NCBI GenBank assembly: GCA_029204225.1
Contig: CM055098.1
Span: 47,307,939-47,371,938, forward strand
DNA: 64,000 nt
From: Diphasiastrum complanatum
Lineage: Eukaryota; Streptophyta; Lycopodiopsida; Lycopodiales; Lycopodiaceae
Direction of reading: 5' to 3'
Part shown: positions 23,240-36,292 of the stretch, in pieces
Position numbering within the stretch: the first letter of the stretch is position 1
How the letters are laid out: each line of letters starts with the position of its first letter
Program-made: the position numbers and the translations under genes
The notes under the pieces: generated by a model
Databases searched by the model: none
Told to the model about the DNA's origin: nothing
Seen by the model: only the letters and a program-made list of their open reading frames with translations

Positions 23240-25800
23240 AGGGCCCTCTTTGGGCCCATATTTTCTCTAATGGTTCTGCAAAGTCTGTCAAAAAGACAAA
23301 CAACATCAGAATCCATTCAGACATGAGGGAGTTCGTCCACTCAAATGTCTGTAGATCGATGAAAGTGGATTCGCTCTCAGGATCGAGGTATTTCTTGACG
23401 TTCACTGATGATTACAGCCGGATGACAATGATCTACTACCTAAAGAAAAAATCTGAAGTGTTTTACTCTTTCAAGATGTTCATGACATTTGTAGAGAGAC
23501 ACACCTCAAGAAAGATTCAGATCATCAGATCTGATAATGGAGGTGAGTACAAGAGCACAAAGTTTTCTAAATTCTGCCAAGAACAGAGAATAGAGCATCA
23601 ATTCACTCCTGTGTACACACCCGAATATAATGATGTCACAAAAAGAAGAAACATGACGTTGGTCAAAGGAGCCAGATGCATAATGGCATAGGCTCAATTG
23701 CCAAGTCAATTCTGGAATAAGGCAATAGTTGCAGTAGTACACCTGTAGAACAGGTCTACAATGACAGCCTTGGAAAACAAGACACCATACGAAATGTGGA
23801 CAAATAGAAAGCCTGATCTATAATACGTGCATGCATTTGGATGTGCAGCATACAAACACATTCCAAAAGAAAAAAGAAGCAAGCTCGATGAGAGCAAACA
23901 ATCATGGTCGGGTACTCGAATGGATCACAAGTGTATAGACTCTACAATCCAACCACAAAGAAGGCTGTTTCGAGTAGAGATGTGAAGTTCGATGAGTCCA
24001 CATTCCTTGGACTGAAGGATGAAAAAGGCCATGAGATCTTCACATTGCTTCCAATTCAAGAGGGAGATCGAGGACAAACGTCAAATCAGAATGCTGAGCC
24101 CCAGACTCTAGAGCAGCAAAAAGCAGCAGATCAACCCCACGAACAAAAAGCATTCGAGTAGTGATGAAACGGACCTAGAAGGTCAACAAGACAAAGAAGA
24201 CCTCCGAATCAAAATGCTGACAATCTTTAGTAGAGCGAAGACACAGAATTTGAGTATTGCAGCTTCACTGAAGAGCCAACAACATATCAAGAAGTTGTCC
24301 AGAGTCCAGAGGGGAATTTTGGAAGTAGGCAATGTTAGAGGAGATCGAATCAATGAGGCGAAACAAGGCATGGACACTAGAGCCACTGCCAGAAAATAAA
24401 AAGATTGTCGACTGTAAGTGGATATACAAAAGAAAAATGAAATCAGATGACACTGTTGGATGTTACAAAGCAAGGCTTGTCGAAAAGGGCTACACACAAA
24501 GGTACAGAGTCGACTATTTTGATAGGTATTCGCCAATTGTCAAAATGACAAGCATACGACTGCTCCTTGCATATGCTACACAACACAATCTGGAAATTCA
24601 CCAGATTGATATAAAAACAGCCTTTCTCCACAAAGATCTAGAAGAAGAAATCTTCATGAAGTGGCCTGAAGGATTTGAAGATCCCGACAATTGACAATAT
24701 GTTTGTCGGCTGCAGAGATGCATTTATGGTCTAAAGCAGGCATCATGAGCTTGGTACAAGAAGATCGATAGTCTTCTGAAGTCTCTAGATCTCAATCCTA
24801 TACAAGTAGACTACAATGTCTACATAAAGAGCGTAGAAAAAGATTTTGTGATTCTGACTATTTTCATGGATGATTCTTTTATGATAGGAAACTCCTTGAT
24901 GCTAGCTAAGGACATGAAGAGTCTAATTTCTGAAAATTATGAAATCATAGATCTGGGAGAAGCAACAAAATGCCTTCGGCTAGAGATCAGAAGAGATTGA
25001 ATAAAAGATGAAATGCACTTCAGTCAGTCAGAATACGCCAGAAAAATGCTGAAGCAGTATCAAATGATCGACTGCAAAAAAAAGACCACAACAATGATAG
25101 CTAGAGCTAAATTGACAAAGCAATATTGTCCAAAAATAGAGGAAGAAAAACAGAAGATGGAAGCTATACTCTATCAAAACCTAATCAGTAGTTTGATGAT
25201 GTACCTAACAATTTGTCCCAGACCCGATTTGACTTTCTTTGTTTATGCTTTAAGCCAATTCTCTTCCAATCCTGGCATGGCGCATTGGCAAATGGCAAAA
25301 TGAATCCTACAATATCTGAAGAGTACTCAAAATATCAATTAACCTACAAAGTAGACAACAAAAATGAAGGACTCGAGCTGCACCACTACAGTGATGCAAG
25401 TTGGGCGAGCTGCAAAGATGATAGCAAGTCCGTAACAGGAGGATGTCCAATGTGTGCGAAACAACAATCAGCTAGATATGCAGAAAGAAAACCTTGGTAG
25501 CTCAATCCTCATGCGAAGCTGAATACGTCGCAGTTTCAAAGATGACGAACGAGATAGTTTGGTTGCAGATGATGTTGGAGGCAATTGGCATAACACAAGG
25601 AGAACCATGCATGATGATGATAGATTGTCAAAGTGCCATATACATATCCCAGGATCTTGTCTTCCATTCAAAGACAAAACACATACCTCTGAAGTACCAT
25701 CACATTTGAGATTCGATCTCGAAAGGAGAGCTCCAGGTCCAGTACATAAAGTCTGAAGACATGATTTTATATCTACTCACGAAGCCGCTCGACAAGCCAC
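23240..25800 (+). pseudogene. Element C Copia pol, 5'-truncated and broken
   Basis: Reading starts inside integrase (RIHSDMREFVHSNVC; FLTFTDDYSRM; IIRSDNGGEYKS near 23540) and carries a stop in almost every domain. Blocks: integrase 23323-23691; connection 23904-24161; RT start 24332-24694 (KMKSDDTVGCYKARLVEKG; QIDIKTAFLHKDLEEEIFM), then a TGA; RT core with FMDDS in place of YVDD near 24870; RT end 25013-25303; RNase H 25340-25709 (HHYSDASWASCKDDSKSVT; SSCEAEYVAVSK). Gag and protease are absent: nothing Copia-like precedes about 23240. A different Copia lineage from A and from the E/B/G/D/F group. Confidence 0.88.
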
Positions 25801-25863
25801 TCTTCGCAAAGCAAAGAAAAGCAATTGGATTAAACATACAAAGTTGCAAGGTTCAAGAGGGAG

Positions 25864-26574
25864 TGTCAAAAAATGTGAACTCCTGCAACTTTGTCATGAA
25901 GCGAAGTTAAACGACACGAAGCGAAGTGAAGGTCGAATGGCGAAGAATTCGCGAAAGTCAAACATATCTCAAAAATCCCAAGACATGAAACAAACTGAAG
26001 CTCGAAGGTCGAATGATTTGCGAAATTCAAACATACCTCCAGGACCAAAAGACATGACACGACACGAAACAAAAAGAAAATGAAAGAAAATCTTTCGTGC
26101 TGCCAGCTGGCAGCTCAATGGGTGTGGTGTCTTGTACTTCATGCTCAATTGAAATAGTTAGCAATAACAGAGAATAACTAACGAAAGGTTTAACGTTAAC
26201 TACTCTTGTAATTCTGTGTTTAGCTATTTTGTAAACTCCACAAAGTGGAGATATAAACGCAATTTTGGATCAACACAGAAAGAATTTTTCAAGAGAGAAA
26301 AAGAAACGAAAATATTCTGCATAAAACTGCGCCAATGAGCAAAACACAATGATAGAGCTAAGCGTTAGGCCGCCAATGAGTGAGACACTGATCATCTTGC
26401 TCTAAACACAAAAACTGATAATACAGTTGCTCTCTTTTGCCCATCTCTTTAATTTTCGTTGTCTTGATTGCTAGAATGATTTATGTTTAGTGATTTGTAG
26501 TCACATGCCTAGGATTCTGTAAGCTTCTGCATAAGAAAACCAAACGAAAACAATCTGTTTGCGAAACAAATCCA
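25864..26574 (+). repeat. Element C 3' LTR
   Basis: Begins TGTCAAAAAATGTGAAC directly after the purine tract CAAGAGGGAG and ends near CAAATCCA, about 711 bp. It has a TATAAA box near 26250. It is matched in reverse orientation by 31429-32160. The first part holds Arg/Glu codon-like tandem motifs built on GAAGCGAAG / TCGAATG. Confidence 0.85.
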
Positions 26575-28063
<1,489 letters not shown>

Positions 28064-28716
28064 ATGGACAAAGATGATGTTCCATTGACTAGAGACATGG
28101 AAATATGTCCGGCATCACCAGGTAGTGATGACTCGAAAATCCGTCCAGCATCACCAGATAGTGATAAGGCCCTCGATTCTAATAAATTATTGCACACTCT
28201 GGGCAAAGCAATACTGGAACTTCACCAAAGTAATAAGCAACGTGATAACCAAATGCAAAACCTCTTTAACCAACTACAAGCTATCACCTCAACTAACTTG
28301 GGCTATCAACCAAAAGTATTTTCTGGTGATAAAAAATTCAAGCGCCCGGAAGTTGTTGAGGAGAGTGAATCGTTGGACGAGCTATTTTAGCTTGCACAAT
28401 GTCTAGAGAATAAGTAGATATCCTCGGTTCTATTGTTTCTGGAAGGCAAGGCCTCCTCTTGGTGGAGGGAACTTTCCACGAAACTGGTGACTGGGTTGAA
28501 TTCCTAACGGAATTCCTGTTGGAAGTAAATCTGATTTATGCGATGGTTAGATCTACACACGATGTGGTGTACTATAAAGAGGATCATCCACTTTTTAAGT
28601 TTCTACCAAAGCTTCAAACGGAACTAGTTACAAGAATGAATGCACTAAGGCTTACCCGACTAGTGCTCGAAATGGAAATGAAACTATCTAAAAATAAAAA
28701 AATAACCAATTCTTGT
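28064..28716 (+). pseudogene. Gypsy-type retrotransposon gag relic
   Basis: The first frame (28064-28390) encodes an acidic N-part with two PASPxSD repeats and a helix rich in Gln/Asn (LHTLGKAILELHQSNKQ). After two stops the same frame reads FLEGKASSWWRELSTK, the core of the retrotransposon gag family. A shift near 28480 then leads to WVEFLTEFLLEVNLIYAM (28459-28716), the second half of that domain. No zinc knuckle or pol follows. Assignment rests on the AxxWW...WxEFxxEF pattern, known from Ty3/Gypsy gag proteins. Confidence 0.6.
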
Positions 28717-28959
28717 TAAGGCTTACCCAACTAGCAAGGCATCTAAACTAGGACCTAGATTAACACCCAAAAGGGGAGGAAATAAGTTGTGGCTAACTAA
28801 TAATCAACAAATAAATCATGCCACAAATAAACCAATGAGAAGGAAGCAAGAGGAGGCTCGAGCACCTTCCCTCAAGCTATGCACCTTCCCAAAGGGAACA
28901 TAAATAAAATAGAGAGATATTCTCAAAATAGAAGGCAAGATAACTTTATCTCAAAAGTG

Positions 28960-29233
28960 TTATTTACATGGCAAATACCTCTCCTTCTATGGCAAGGAGG
29001 GTTTTCCATAAGTATCCACTAAGCCTTGGTGGTGCAGGTAAGGCCATGCACTGTTGATTGTTCAGCGAGCCATACCTTGGTGCCGCATTGGGTGCCCCTT
29101 GATGATAAAGATAAGAGGTTTGATAGGGATTCCTCTTCTGTTGTATGATCCGGGGGTTAAATGGGAAAAATGTTGTCCGTGCGATGATGCATTGCACAGA
29201 TGGGAGTATCGGATCTAGATGCAAAGAAGACAA
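28960..29233 (-). other. Open frame of 89 codons, unrecognised
   Basis: A Pro/Asn/Gln-rich peptide on the - strand (for example GAPNAAPRYGSLNNQQCM). It has no domain I know and no supporting context. It may be a chance frame. Confidence 0.2.
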
Positions 29234-29339
29234 CTGAGGGTAATCAGAGAAAACGACACGCTTGAAATCGATATCCAGCCAAGCAATCGTAAATTTGCGT
29301 GAAAATTTGAGCCGAAAAAGACCTATTCATAAAAAAAAA

Positions 29340-29625
29340 TTTGCACGTGTGGCGGAGTGGGAAGGAACACGTGTCGACTTGTGATTGGTCAAGATTAATG
29401 CGCCGTACCTAGAATGATTGATCTGACATCTGTCACATGCGAGAATGACACGCATCGAGGACGGATTGGTGCACATGTCCCAGCCCACGTGGCCTCATAA
29501 TTGGGTCATCATTGTTAGTATGGACATCCACGTGGACCAATCATCTGACGACACGTGTCTCGGCCATTTTTTCACATATGCAAAAATTTCGTTTATATAA
29601 GTCCTCGAAATTTTCATTTTTTTTG
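29340..29625 (+). promoter_or_regulatory. Promoter with five CACGTG boxes and a TATA box
   Basis: CACGTG occurs at 29344, 29368, 29486, 29529 and 29552, then TATATAAG at 29594-29601. A CCAAT motif is at about 29536. CACGTG is the plant G-box core, bound by bZIP and bHLH factors; ACACGTG forms are also ABA-responsive elements. Spacing of TATA to the ATG at 29910 implies a leader of about 280 nt containing long T tracts. The arrangement argues for a real RNA polymerase II promoter feeding the histone-like frame downstream. Confidence 0.6.
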
Positions 29626-29909
29626 CAAAATTTTTGGTTTTCGATCCCAATATCGCTCTCAAGCGCGCTCTCTCACCGTTCAAGCTTCCGCCCTCTCACA
29701 GTGTGCTCGAGTCCTATGCCGCTGGTAGTCCAATATCGCTTTCGAGCGCACATCTCTTTTCTTAAAATAATCTGTTTAGATCTTGCGCTCGAAACCAATA
29801 TTCAGTTCTGGTATTGATCTCAAGCACCCTTTTGTTGCAATTTTTTTTGTTTTCATCCACTTTTTTTTTGTTCAATTTTTTTTTTGTTAATTTTCTTCTT
29901 CTGAGAATA

Positions 29910-30941
29910 ATGGCCATGACCAAATCCACTACCCGTGCCATAATCACTGTATAGCCATCCCATTCTCATGTTCCCCCTGGTACTGGCCGTAGGCGTGGCA
30001 GGAAGCAGGTCTGGCTGAAGGAGATCAAAAAATTCCAGAGATCAACTGAATTGTTGATCTCTAGAGCTCCTTTCGGCCGATCTGTACGGAATGTCACTCT
30101 GTCACTTGGGCTGAATGTTCGTTTTGAGCTGATAGCCATGCAGGTCTTACAAAGTGCTGCAGAAGATTTTCTGTCCCAGTTTTTTGAGGATACTTGTCTT
30201 TTCGCATTGCATGGTAAGCGTGTCACCATCAAGCCAAAGGATTTCATCATTCTCAAAAGGCTTTGGGACAGATATTTTGTTCTGCATGTTGATAATGCCA
30301 GCACCTCCAGAGACCTGCCTCTGGATAGAACCAACTTGTCGACTACCTTTAGGAGGAAGAGGAAGCAGCCTGTCCCCAAAAAGGCTGAATCTCGAAGGCC
30401 AGTTGCTTCCCTTCCTCGTCTTGTTATTCATCCAGCTCCTCAGCAGGTTTCATCACCAAAAGTGTCAATCACCTAAGAGGAGCTACATAAAATAACAGAG
30501 AAATCTGTAAATATTGTTTCCACTTCTGTTTCTGCTCCTATACATAATCTTTTTGTTAGAGTTCCATACGATCCAGCCCAACTTTATTTTGATTTTGACC
30601 ATTATAATCAATACGAGGCCTACCTAGCTAATAAAATTGATCTTCTCGGCAACTTTTTTGATTTTTTTCTTCCAGATACACGTACAAGCTTTAGATTAGG
30701 TCCCAAATTTTGTGCCAAATTGAAAGATAAAACCTCAAAAATTTCAAATGTAATAGTAGAAGCCGAAGTTTCTTTTTTGCTAAATAGTATTAGTTTTGAT
30801 TCCCATGGTACAATTTTTGCTGTTAGTCCATTTTTCATGGGAGCAATAAAGGCGAAAGAAGCCAATTTTGAAAAGGTTGTCTATTTTATCGAATGCAATC
30901 CTGTGGCAAAAATTTATCTGATTCCATATGAGAATAGGTAA
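29910..30941 (+). pseudogene. Divergent histone H3-fold protein fused to a long unknown C-terminal region
   Basis: One frame runs from ATG at 29910 to 30941 (344 codons) with two internal stops: TAG at 29952 and TAA at 30474. The N-terminus, MAMTKSTTRA, echoes the MARTK start of H3. Codons about 28-118 match the H3 fold in order: a basic RRRGRK lead-in, EIKKFQRSTELLI (alpha-N, STELLI at codons 45-50), PFGRSVR, RF then AMQVLQSAAEDFL, FFEDT at 91-95, and HGKRVTIKPKD ending near 111. Loop 1 has the length of canonical H3, not the longer loop usual in CENH3. A basic linker (FRRKRKQPVPKKAE) follows, then about 150 codons with VRVPYDPAQLYFDFDHYN that I do not recognise. The final TAA overlaps a splice-donor-like GTAAGG at 30938, so the message could continue. 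Either a pseudogene or a captured gene whose stops are bypassed. Confidence 0.75.
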
Positions 30942-31428
30942 GGATTGCTCTTTTGTTTTTGTTGCTTTAATTTTGATTGTTGCATGATTTTGTTTTAATA
31001 AGTAAGGAATTCTTTTATAAATATGGATTTATCGATATTCGTATTTTGGTTGTTGCAATCGGCATTGGAGCCTAAACATTCTGTCTGTAAAGATAAATAA
31101 AGAGGGAGTATCAAATTTTCTATGTGTGCAATCTTCAATCTTCATGAGTAGATCTTCATTGATGGACAAAATGATGATTACCATTGCACGCTCATCCTTT
31201 TTTATCCACTCAGCTCTCCTCGGGTCTCTCTCTGGAGGCTGCACCTCTGAGAGTTTGGTCACCAATCAGATGCCTTCACTATCAGAAGTGTTTTGATTTT
31301 AAATTTCCACACCCTGTACTTTCTGCCATCAAGACTGATTGCTATTCTTGTCTGGATCGTTGTAGCCATATTATGTTGCCTAGAGAATTAGTGTTTAAAT
31401 ATCAGTAGTGATAACCTCATAGAGTGAG
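30942..31428. other. Unassigned stretch downstream of the histone-like frame
   Basis: No confident gene. A 74-codon frame at 31184-31408 (CFDFKFPHPVLSAIKTDC) could be a following exon if the donor at 30938 is used, but I find no strong acceptor. Confidence 0.35.
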
Positions 31429-32160
31429 TGGATTTGTTTTATGAACAGATTGTTTTTGTTTGGTTTTCTTATGTGGAAGCTTACAGGATCCTAGGCACAC
31501 GACTACAGATCACAGAACATAAATCATTCTAGCAATCAAGATAATGAAAATAAAAGAGATGGACAAGAGAGAACAACTGTATTGTCAGTTTTTGTGTTTA
31601 GAACGAGATGATCAGTGTCTCGCTCGTTGACAGCCTGACACTTAGCTCTATCGTTGTGTTCAGCTCATTGGTAGACTTTTATTCACAGCTATTTTCATTT
31701 CTTTTTCTCTCTTAAAAAATTCTTTTTGTGTTGATCCAAAATTACGTTTATATCTCCATTTTGTGGAGTTTATAAGATAGCTAAACATAGAATTACAAGA
31801 GTAGTTAACGTTAGTCAACTAGTTAGTTATTCTCTGTTATTGCTAAGTATTTTAGTTGAGCGTGAAGTACAAGACACCACGTCCGTTGAGCTGCTAGCTG
31901 GCAGTGCGAAATATTTTCCTTTGTTTTCTTTTTTTTTTTTGTGTCATGTCATGTCTTTTGGTCCTAGAGATATGTTTTAATTTTGCGAATCATTCGACCT
32001 TCGAGCTTCCCTTCATTTTGTGTCTTAGAGTTTTTGAGGTACGTTTGACTTTCACGAATTGTTCGCTATTCGACCTTCACTTTGCTTTGTGTCACTTCGA
32101 CCTTTGCTTTGCTTCGTGTCGCTTTGCGACAAAGTTGCAGGAGTTCACATTTTTTAATAG
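31429..32160 (-). repeat. Inverted copy of the element C LTR
   Basis: The reverse complement of this segment matches 25864-26574 over almost its whole length, including the TATAAA region and the CTGCCAGC palindrome area, with scattered substitutions. It is not followed by Copia coding sequence on either side. On the + strand it is directly followed by GCTTTGATACCA (32161-32172), the complement of TGGTATCAAAGC, which is on the wrong side for this LTR orientation. Confidence 0.8.
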
Positions 32161-32663
32161 CTTTGATACCAATATAAAGTCCTACACATAGGATACTATT
32201 CTAAGCATACCAATCAAAGCAACAACACAAGGGAACGGGTGGTAGATAAACCAGCCCAACCAAACCTAGATCGTGCGAATCTAGCCCCTAAGATATGGAT
32301 CAATCATAGTATGGAAAGAAAAATCACACTAGCAGCATGTAGCTACCAATCACAGAATCAAGCATACACTAGTGAGAACCCAATAGGTATACTTATACCC
32401 TCCAAGGCCCATGCACCACTAGTAGTGCACTGTGACACCTCACTGGAAACCTTTGTAGCCTATCTGGGCCATGTCATCCAGTTCACTAATGACTCATTGA
32501 TAGACCCATACCAACTCCACCACCATGTGTTAGACCTACAACTATTAATTATGACCATGTACACATAAGGGCCCCAATTCCCTTATAGTCACAATTAGCT
32601 TAAGGGTTTTTGGTCTACCGGTCCCTAGTGTGGATACGCTACCCGAGACTAGTCATGGGCATG
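32161..32663. other. Unassigned stretch, possibly an LTR remnant
   Basis: Begins with a reversed primer-binding-site sequence (GCTTTGATACCA), so the following 400-500 bp may be an LTR of another element whose interior is lost. The 109-codon frame at 32239-32568 has no recognisable features. Confidence 0.3.
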
Positions 32664-33074
32664 ACAATTATTACTCTTCATGATATGTCATATGTGATGT
32701 AGCTCTAGTATCAATCCACCAAGGATCATTGTCTCCATGATTAGCCAATAAACAAGATGACATTACCAAAGCATCATTTGAGATTTGTTCATCAACACCA
32801 TCTTCATCAATAGTTAGATTGGTTTGCTTCTCACCTTGATCTCTCTTCTTCTTGAAGCAATCAGTAGCAAAATGCCCTTTGATTCCACAATAGAAGCATT
32901 TTAACTTTGACCTATCTTTTTTTTTACCAACAAAAGTAGAAGGCTAACCTTGATCTTGACCATTTGACCACTTGCCTTTGCCATTGCCCTTGAATTTTCC
33001 TTTGATGAACATGGCCTCTTCACTTTTTCAGATGTTATTATAGAACCACCTCTTGCTTGAAGCCTACAAATTAG
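32664..33074 (-). pseudogene. E-family Copia gag/protease fragment
   Basis: The - strand encodes gag residues nearly identical to intact element E: EEAMFIKGKFKG, CFYCGIKGHFATDCFKKKR, NLTIDEDG and DPWWIDTRATSHMTYH. The protease DSGA is changed to DTRA, so the active site is lost, and one codon in the linker is a stop. It ends abruptly at 32664 and joins, head-to-head, the gag of element D at about 33075. Confidence 0.88.
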
Positions 33075-36000
33075 CTTGAATAGCCTTGGAGATGAGTTAT
33101 CCAATCTTGTACAAAGCTTTGCTATTCAAGATGCACTACCTTCCATAGACAAGCTTCATAGCGTGCTTGTAGCCGAGGAGAGTAGGATCCTTCATGTCAA
33201 GCAAAGGATTGGATCCTGAAAGTTGCATGATGGTGATGAGAAGGCCAACTTCTCAAGCAAGGGAAAGGCAAAGTCAAAGAAGAAGATCCAACACAAGGAG
33301 ACCAAGAATGATGATCAAGCTCCAAATGTGGAAAGAAGAACAAAGCCAAACTCAACTGATTTTTTTGTGGAAAGAAGGGGCACTTTGCATCCGAGTGTTT
33401 CAAGAAGAAGTATGCACAAGGAGAGAGCAAACAAGGCAACCTCACTCTTGAGGAAGATGAGGATGAAGTGGATTCATCCTTGATGGCTTCTACATCAACA
33501 TCAAAGAGCTACTCCAATGACACATGGTGGATTGATAGTGGGGCTAGTTCCCACATGACATTCCAAAAGGAATTTTTCTCAACTCTTGTACCTTTTGTAG
33601 GTTGTAAAAAGTCTATTCTAACAGCAAGTGATCAAGAATGTAGAATAGATGGAGTGGGAACTATTCTCTTAAGTCTTGGATCCTCTAAAAGAGTAGATCT
33701 TGATAATGTACTCTATGTTCCTACACTCACTAAGAATTTGTTAAGTGTAGGACAATTGATGGATGATGGCTTAGATGTCCATTTTAAGCAAGGAGTTTGC
33801 TCCATAATGATGAATAATACTTGCATTGTAAAGGGATTCAAGCAAAGAAGGCTTTTTAAGCTTGATGCTAATGTTTTTCTTGGAAGTGTGAACATGGTGA
33901 AGGAGGAGCTCAATCAAGTGGAGCTTTGGCATAAGAGGTTGGGCCACCCCAACTTCAAATCTATGGAGATGCTATGCACCAAGGATCTTGCTCTCGGCCT
34001 TCCAAAGACACTCTCAAAGTGTGGAAAAAGTTGTGAAGCTTGTAGCCTCTCAAAGGCACACAAGCTACCTTTTGATATCTCTTCCACTAGATCTACAAAA
34101 GCATTAGATCTTATTCATAGTGATGTGCACTCTTTTTCTCAAGAATCTAATGGAGTAAAGTGTTTGAAGCTTTTGTTAAGTTCAAAACTCTAGTTGAAAA
34201 CCAACTTGATGCTAGAATTAAAGTATTGAGGAGTGATAATGGTGGAGAGTATATCTCCACCAAGATGATAGAGTTTTGTAAATCCAATGGCATTAAGAGA
34301 GAACTTACATGTACTTATAGTCCTCAACAAAATGGAATAGCCAAGAGGATGAATAGAAAACTATGTGAGTGTGCTAAGGCTTTAAGGTTAGATGCATCTC
34401 TACCTAAGTCCTTTTGGGGAGAGGCTATTATTTGTGCAACTTATTTGTGTAATAGATTGCCATGTAAGCCCATTGGAGGCATAACATCTTATGAGGCTCT
34501 ATTTTGTAAGAAGCCGAATCTTAAAGATCTAAGAATTTTCGGATCTACTTGCTATGTTTTTCAAGCATTAGATACAAGAAAAAAGGATGATCCTACTTCT
34601 ATTAAAGGGATTTTTGTTGGTTATGCTGGAAATGGCAAAGGATATAGAGTCTATAATCCTATCACTAAGAGGATTTTAGTGAGTAGAGATGTTACTTTTG
34701 ATGAAGGTAACTACTTCAAGTTGAATGAGAAAGCTTCTAATCCATCTTATGTCAAGGATCTTGTAAGGTTTGAGGAGGAGCCTACATGTGATCAAGATCT
34801 TGAAGATCCATCTCAAGATCCAAGGACTCCAATGAGATCTACAAGAAGGAAGGTCGAGCCCTCAAGACTCACCTATATTGACAAAGGTGAACAAAGGGAA
34901 GATCTACATTCACTTACCTCTTACACTTTTCTTACTTTTATGTTTGATGAGCCAAGTTGCTTTGAAGAAGATATGGAGTCACAAGAATGGAAAGATGCCA
35001 TGCAAAAGGAGTATGATGCTCTTATGGAAAATCATACATGGAAGCTTGTGGACCTTCCTCAAGGAAGAAAGCCACTTGAGTGCAAATGGATCTATAGATT
35101 GAAGTACAATCAAGATGGGAGCATCAACAAACACAAGGCGAGGCTAGTGGCAAAGGGATTCTTGCAAACCAAGGGAGTAGATTTTGGTGAATCCATAAGG
35201 TTTAGAGCAAGTACCTAGAGCTTGGTACTCTAGGTTGAATACCTTCTTAAACTCTATTAAGTTTGTTGTAAGTGCTTATGATCCTTCTTTGTACTTAAGA
35301 TTTAATGATGATAAAATCATCATTCTCATTTTGTATGTTGATGACATTATCCTTAGTGGAAATGATCTTGATGGTATACAAGAAGTGAAAGTAGCATTGT
35401 TTAAGGAGTTTAAGATGGTAGATCTTGGTAATCCTCATTTCATATTAGGAATAGAAGTTTCAAGAGGCAAGGATTTGAGTTTTATTTGTCAATCCAAATA
35501 TGCTTCTTCTATCTCAGAAAAGTTTGAAATGAAAGATTGTAAAGGAGTAGAAACTCCTATGGAGCAAAATGTAAAAGTTTTCAATAGTGATGATGAAGCA
35601 TCCTTTGAGGACATCACACTATATATGAGACTTGTAGGCTCTTTGATCTATCTTACTATATCTAGACCTGATCTAAGTTATAGTGTAGGCAAACTAAGCC
35701 AATCTATGCAAAATCCATTGGTTTGTCACTAGAAAAATACAAAAAGGGTGTTGAGGTACATCTCGGCCACCAAAAACTTTGATATTTTATATGATTGATC
35801 TAATCTAGCCTTAAGGGCATATTTGGATGCTAATTTTGCATGTGATAGGGTGGATAGGAGGTCCACAAGTGCTTTTGTTACCTTTGTTTGCAATGGCATA
35901 GTGTCTTGGCTTTCCAAAAAGCAAGATACTATCTTTCTATCTTCAACAGAATCGGAATACAAGGCACTAACATCCACAACAAAGGAGATTCTATGGCTGA

Positions 36001-36285
36001 AGAGGCTTTTGGTGGAATTACAATTCATGGAGGCCGAGGAGCAGCCAACAATATTTTGTGACAACCAATCCCACATTCCATGCAAGGAGCAAGCACATAG
36101 AGATTGCTCACCATTTTGTGAGGGAAAAGCTTCAAGCAAAGGAGATCAAGCTACATCATGTGTCTTCTTCAGATTGCCTTGCTGATATACTCACTAAAAT
36201 CTTGCCAAAGGCTTCATTTATCAAGTTAAGATCAGCCTTAGGTGTTGTAGATAGATGTACTATAGTTGTATCATGTAAAAATTGA
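33075..36285 (+). pseudogene. Element D Copia gag-pol, 5'-truncated with internal deletions
   Basis: Starts within gag (LGDELSNLVQSFAIQDALP). Later gag carries a stop and a frameshifted zinc knuckle (FCGKKGHFASECFKK readable in another frame near 33365). Protease is intact locally (DTWWIDSGASSHMT, 33519), followed by pre-integrase (ELWHKRLGHPN; CEACSLSKAHK). At about 34155 a deletion removes roughly 30 codons at the start of the integrase core, then SDNGGEYISTK and PQQNGIAKRMN follow, with ERKN altered. At about 35185 a second deletion removes roughly 130 codons of RT, so GVDFGE jumps to RAWYSRLN. YVDDIILSGN is present at about 35335. RNase H (35823-36185) has a frameshift before its tail (36058-36285). 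Closest relative in the window: element F. Confidence 0.9.
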
Positions 36286-36292
36286 GGAGGAG

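Noticed and set aside
29910-30320. Calling the histone-like frame CENH3
   Set aside because: Loop 1 is the length of canonical H3 and the tail is unlike known CENH3 proteins; only a general H3-fold assignment is justified.
28064-30941. The gag relic and the histone-like frame as one retrotransposon with a captured H3
   Set aside because: Attractive, but there are no pol domains or paired LTRs of one element around both, so co-membership cannot be supported from this window.
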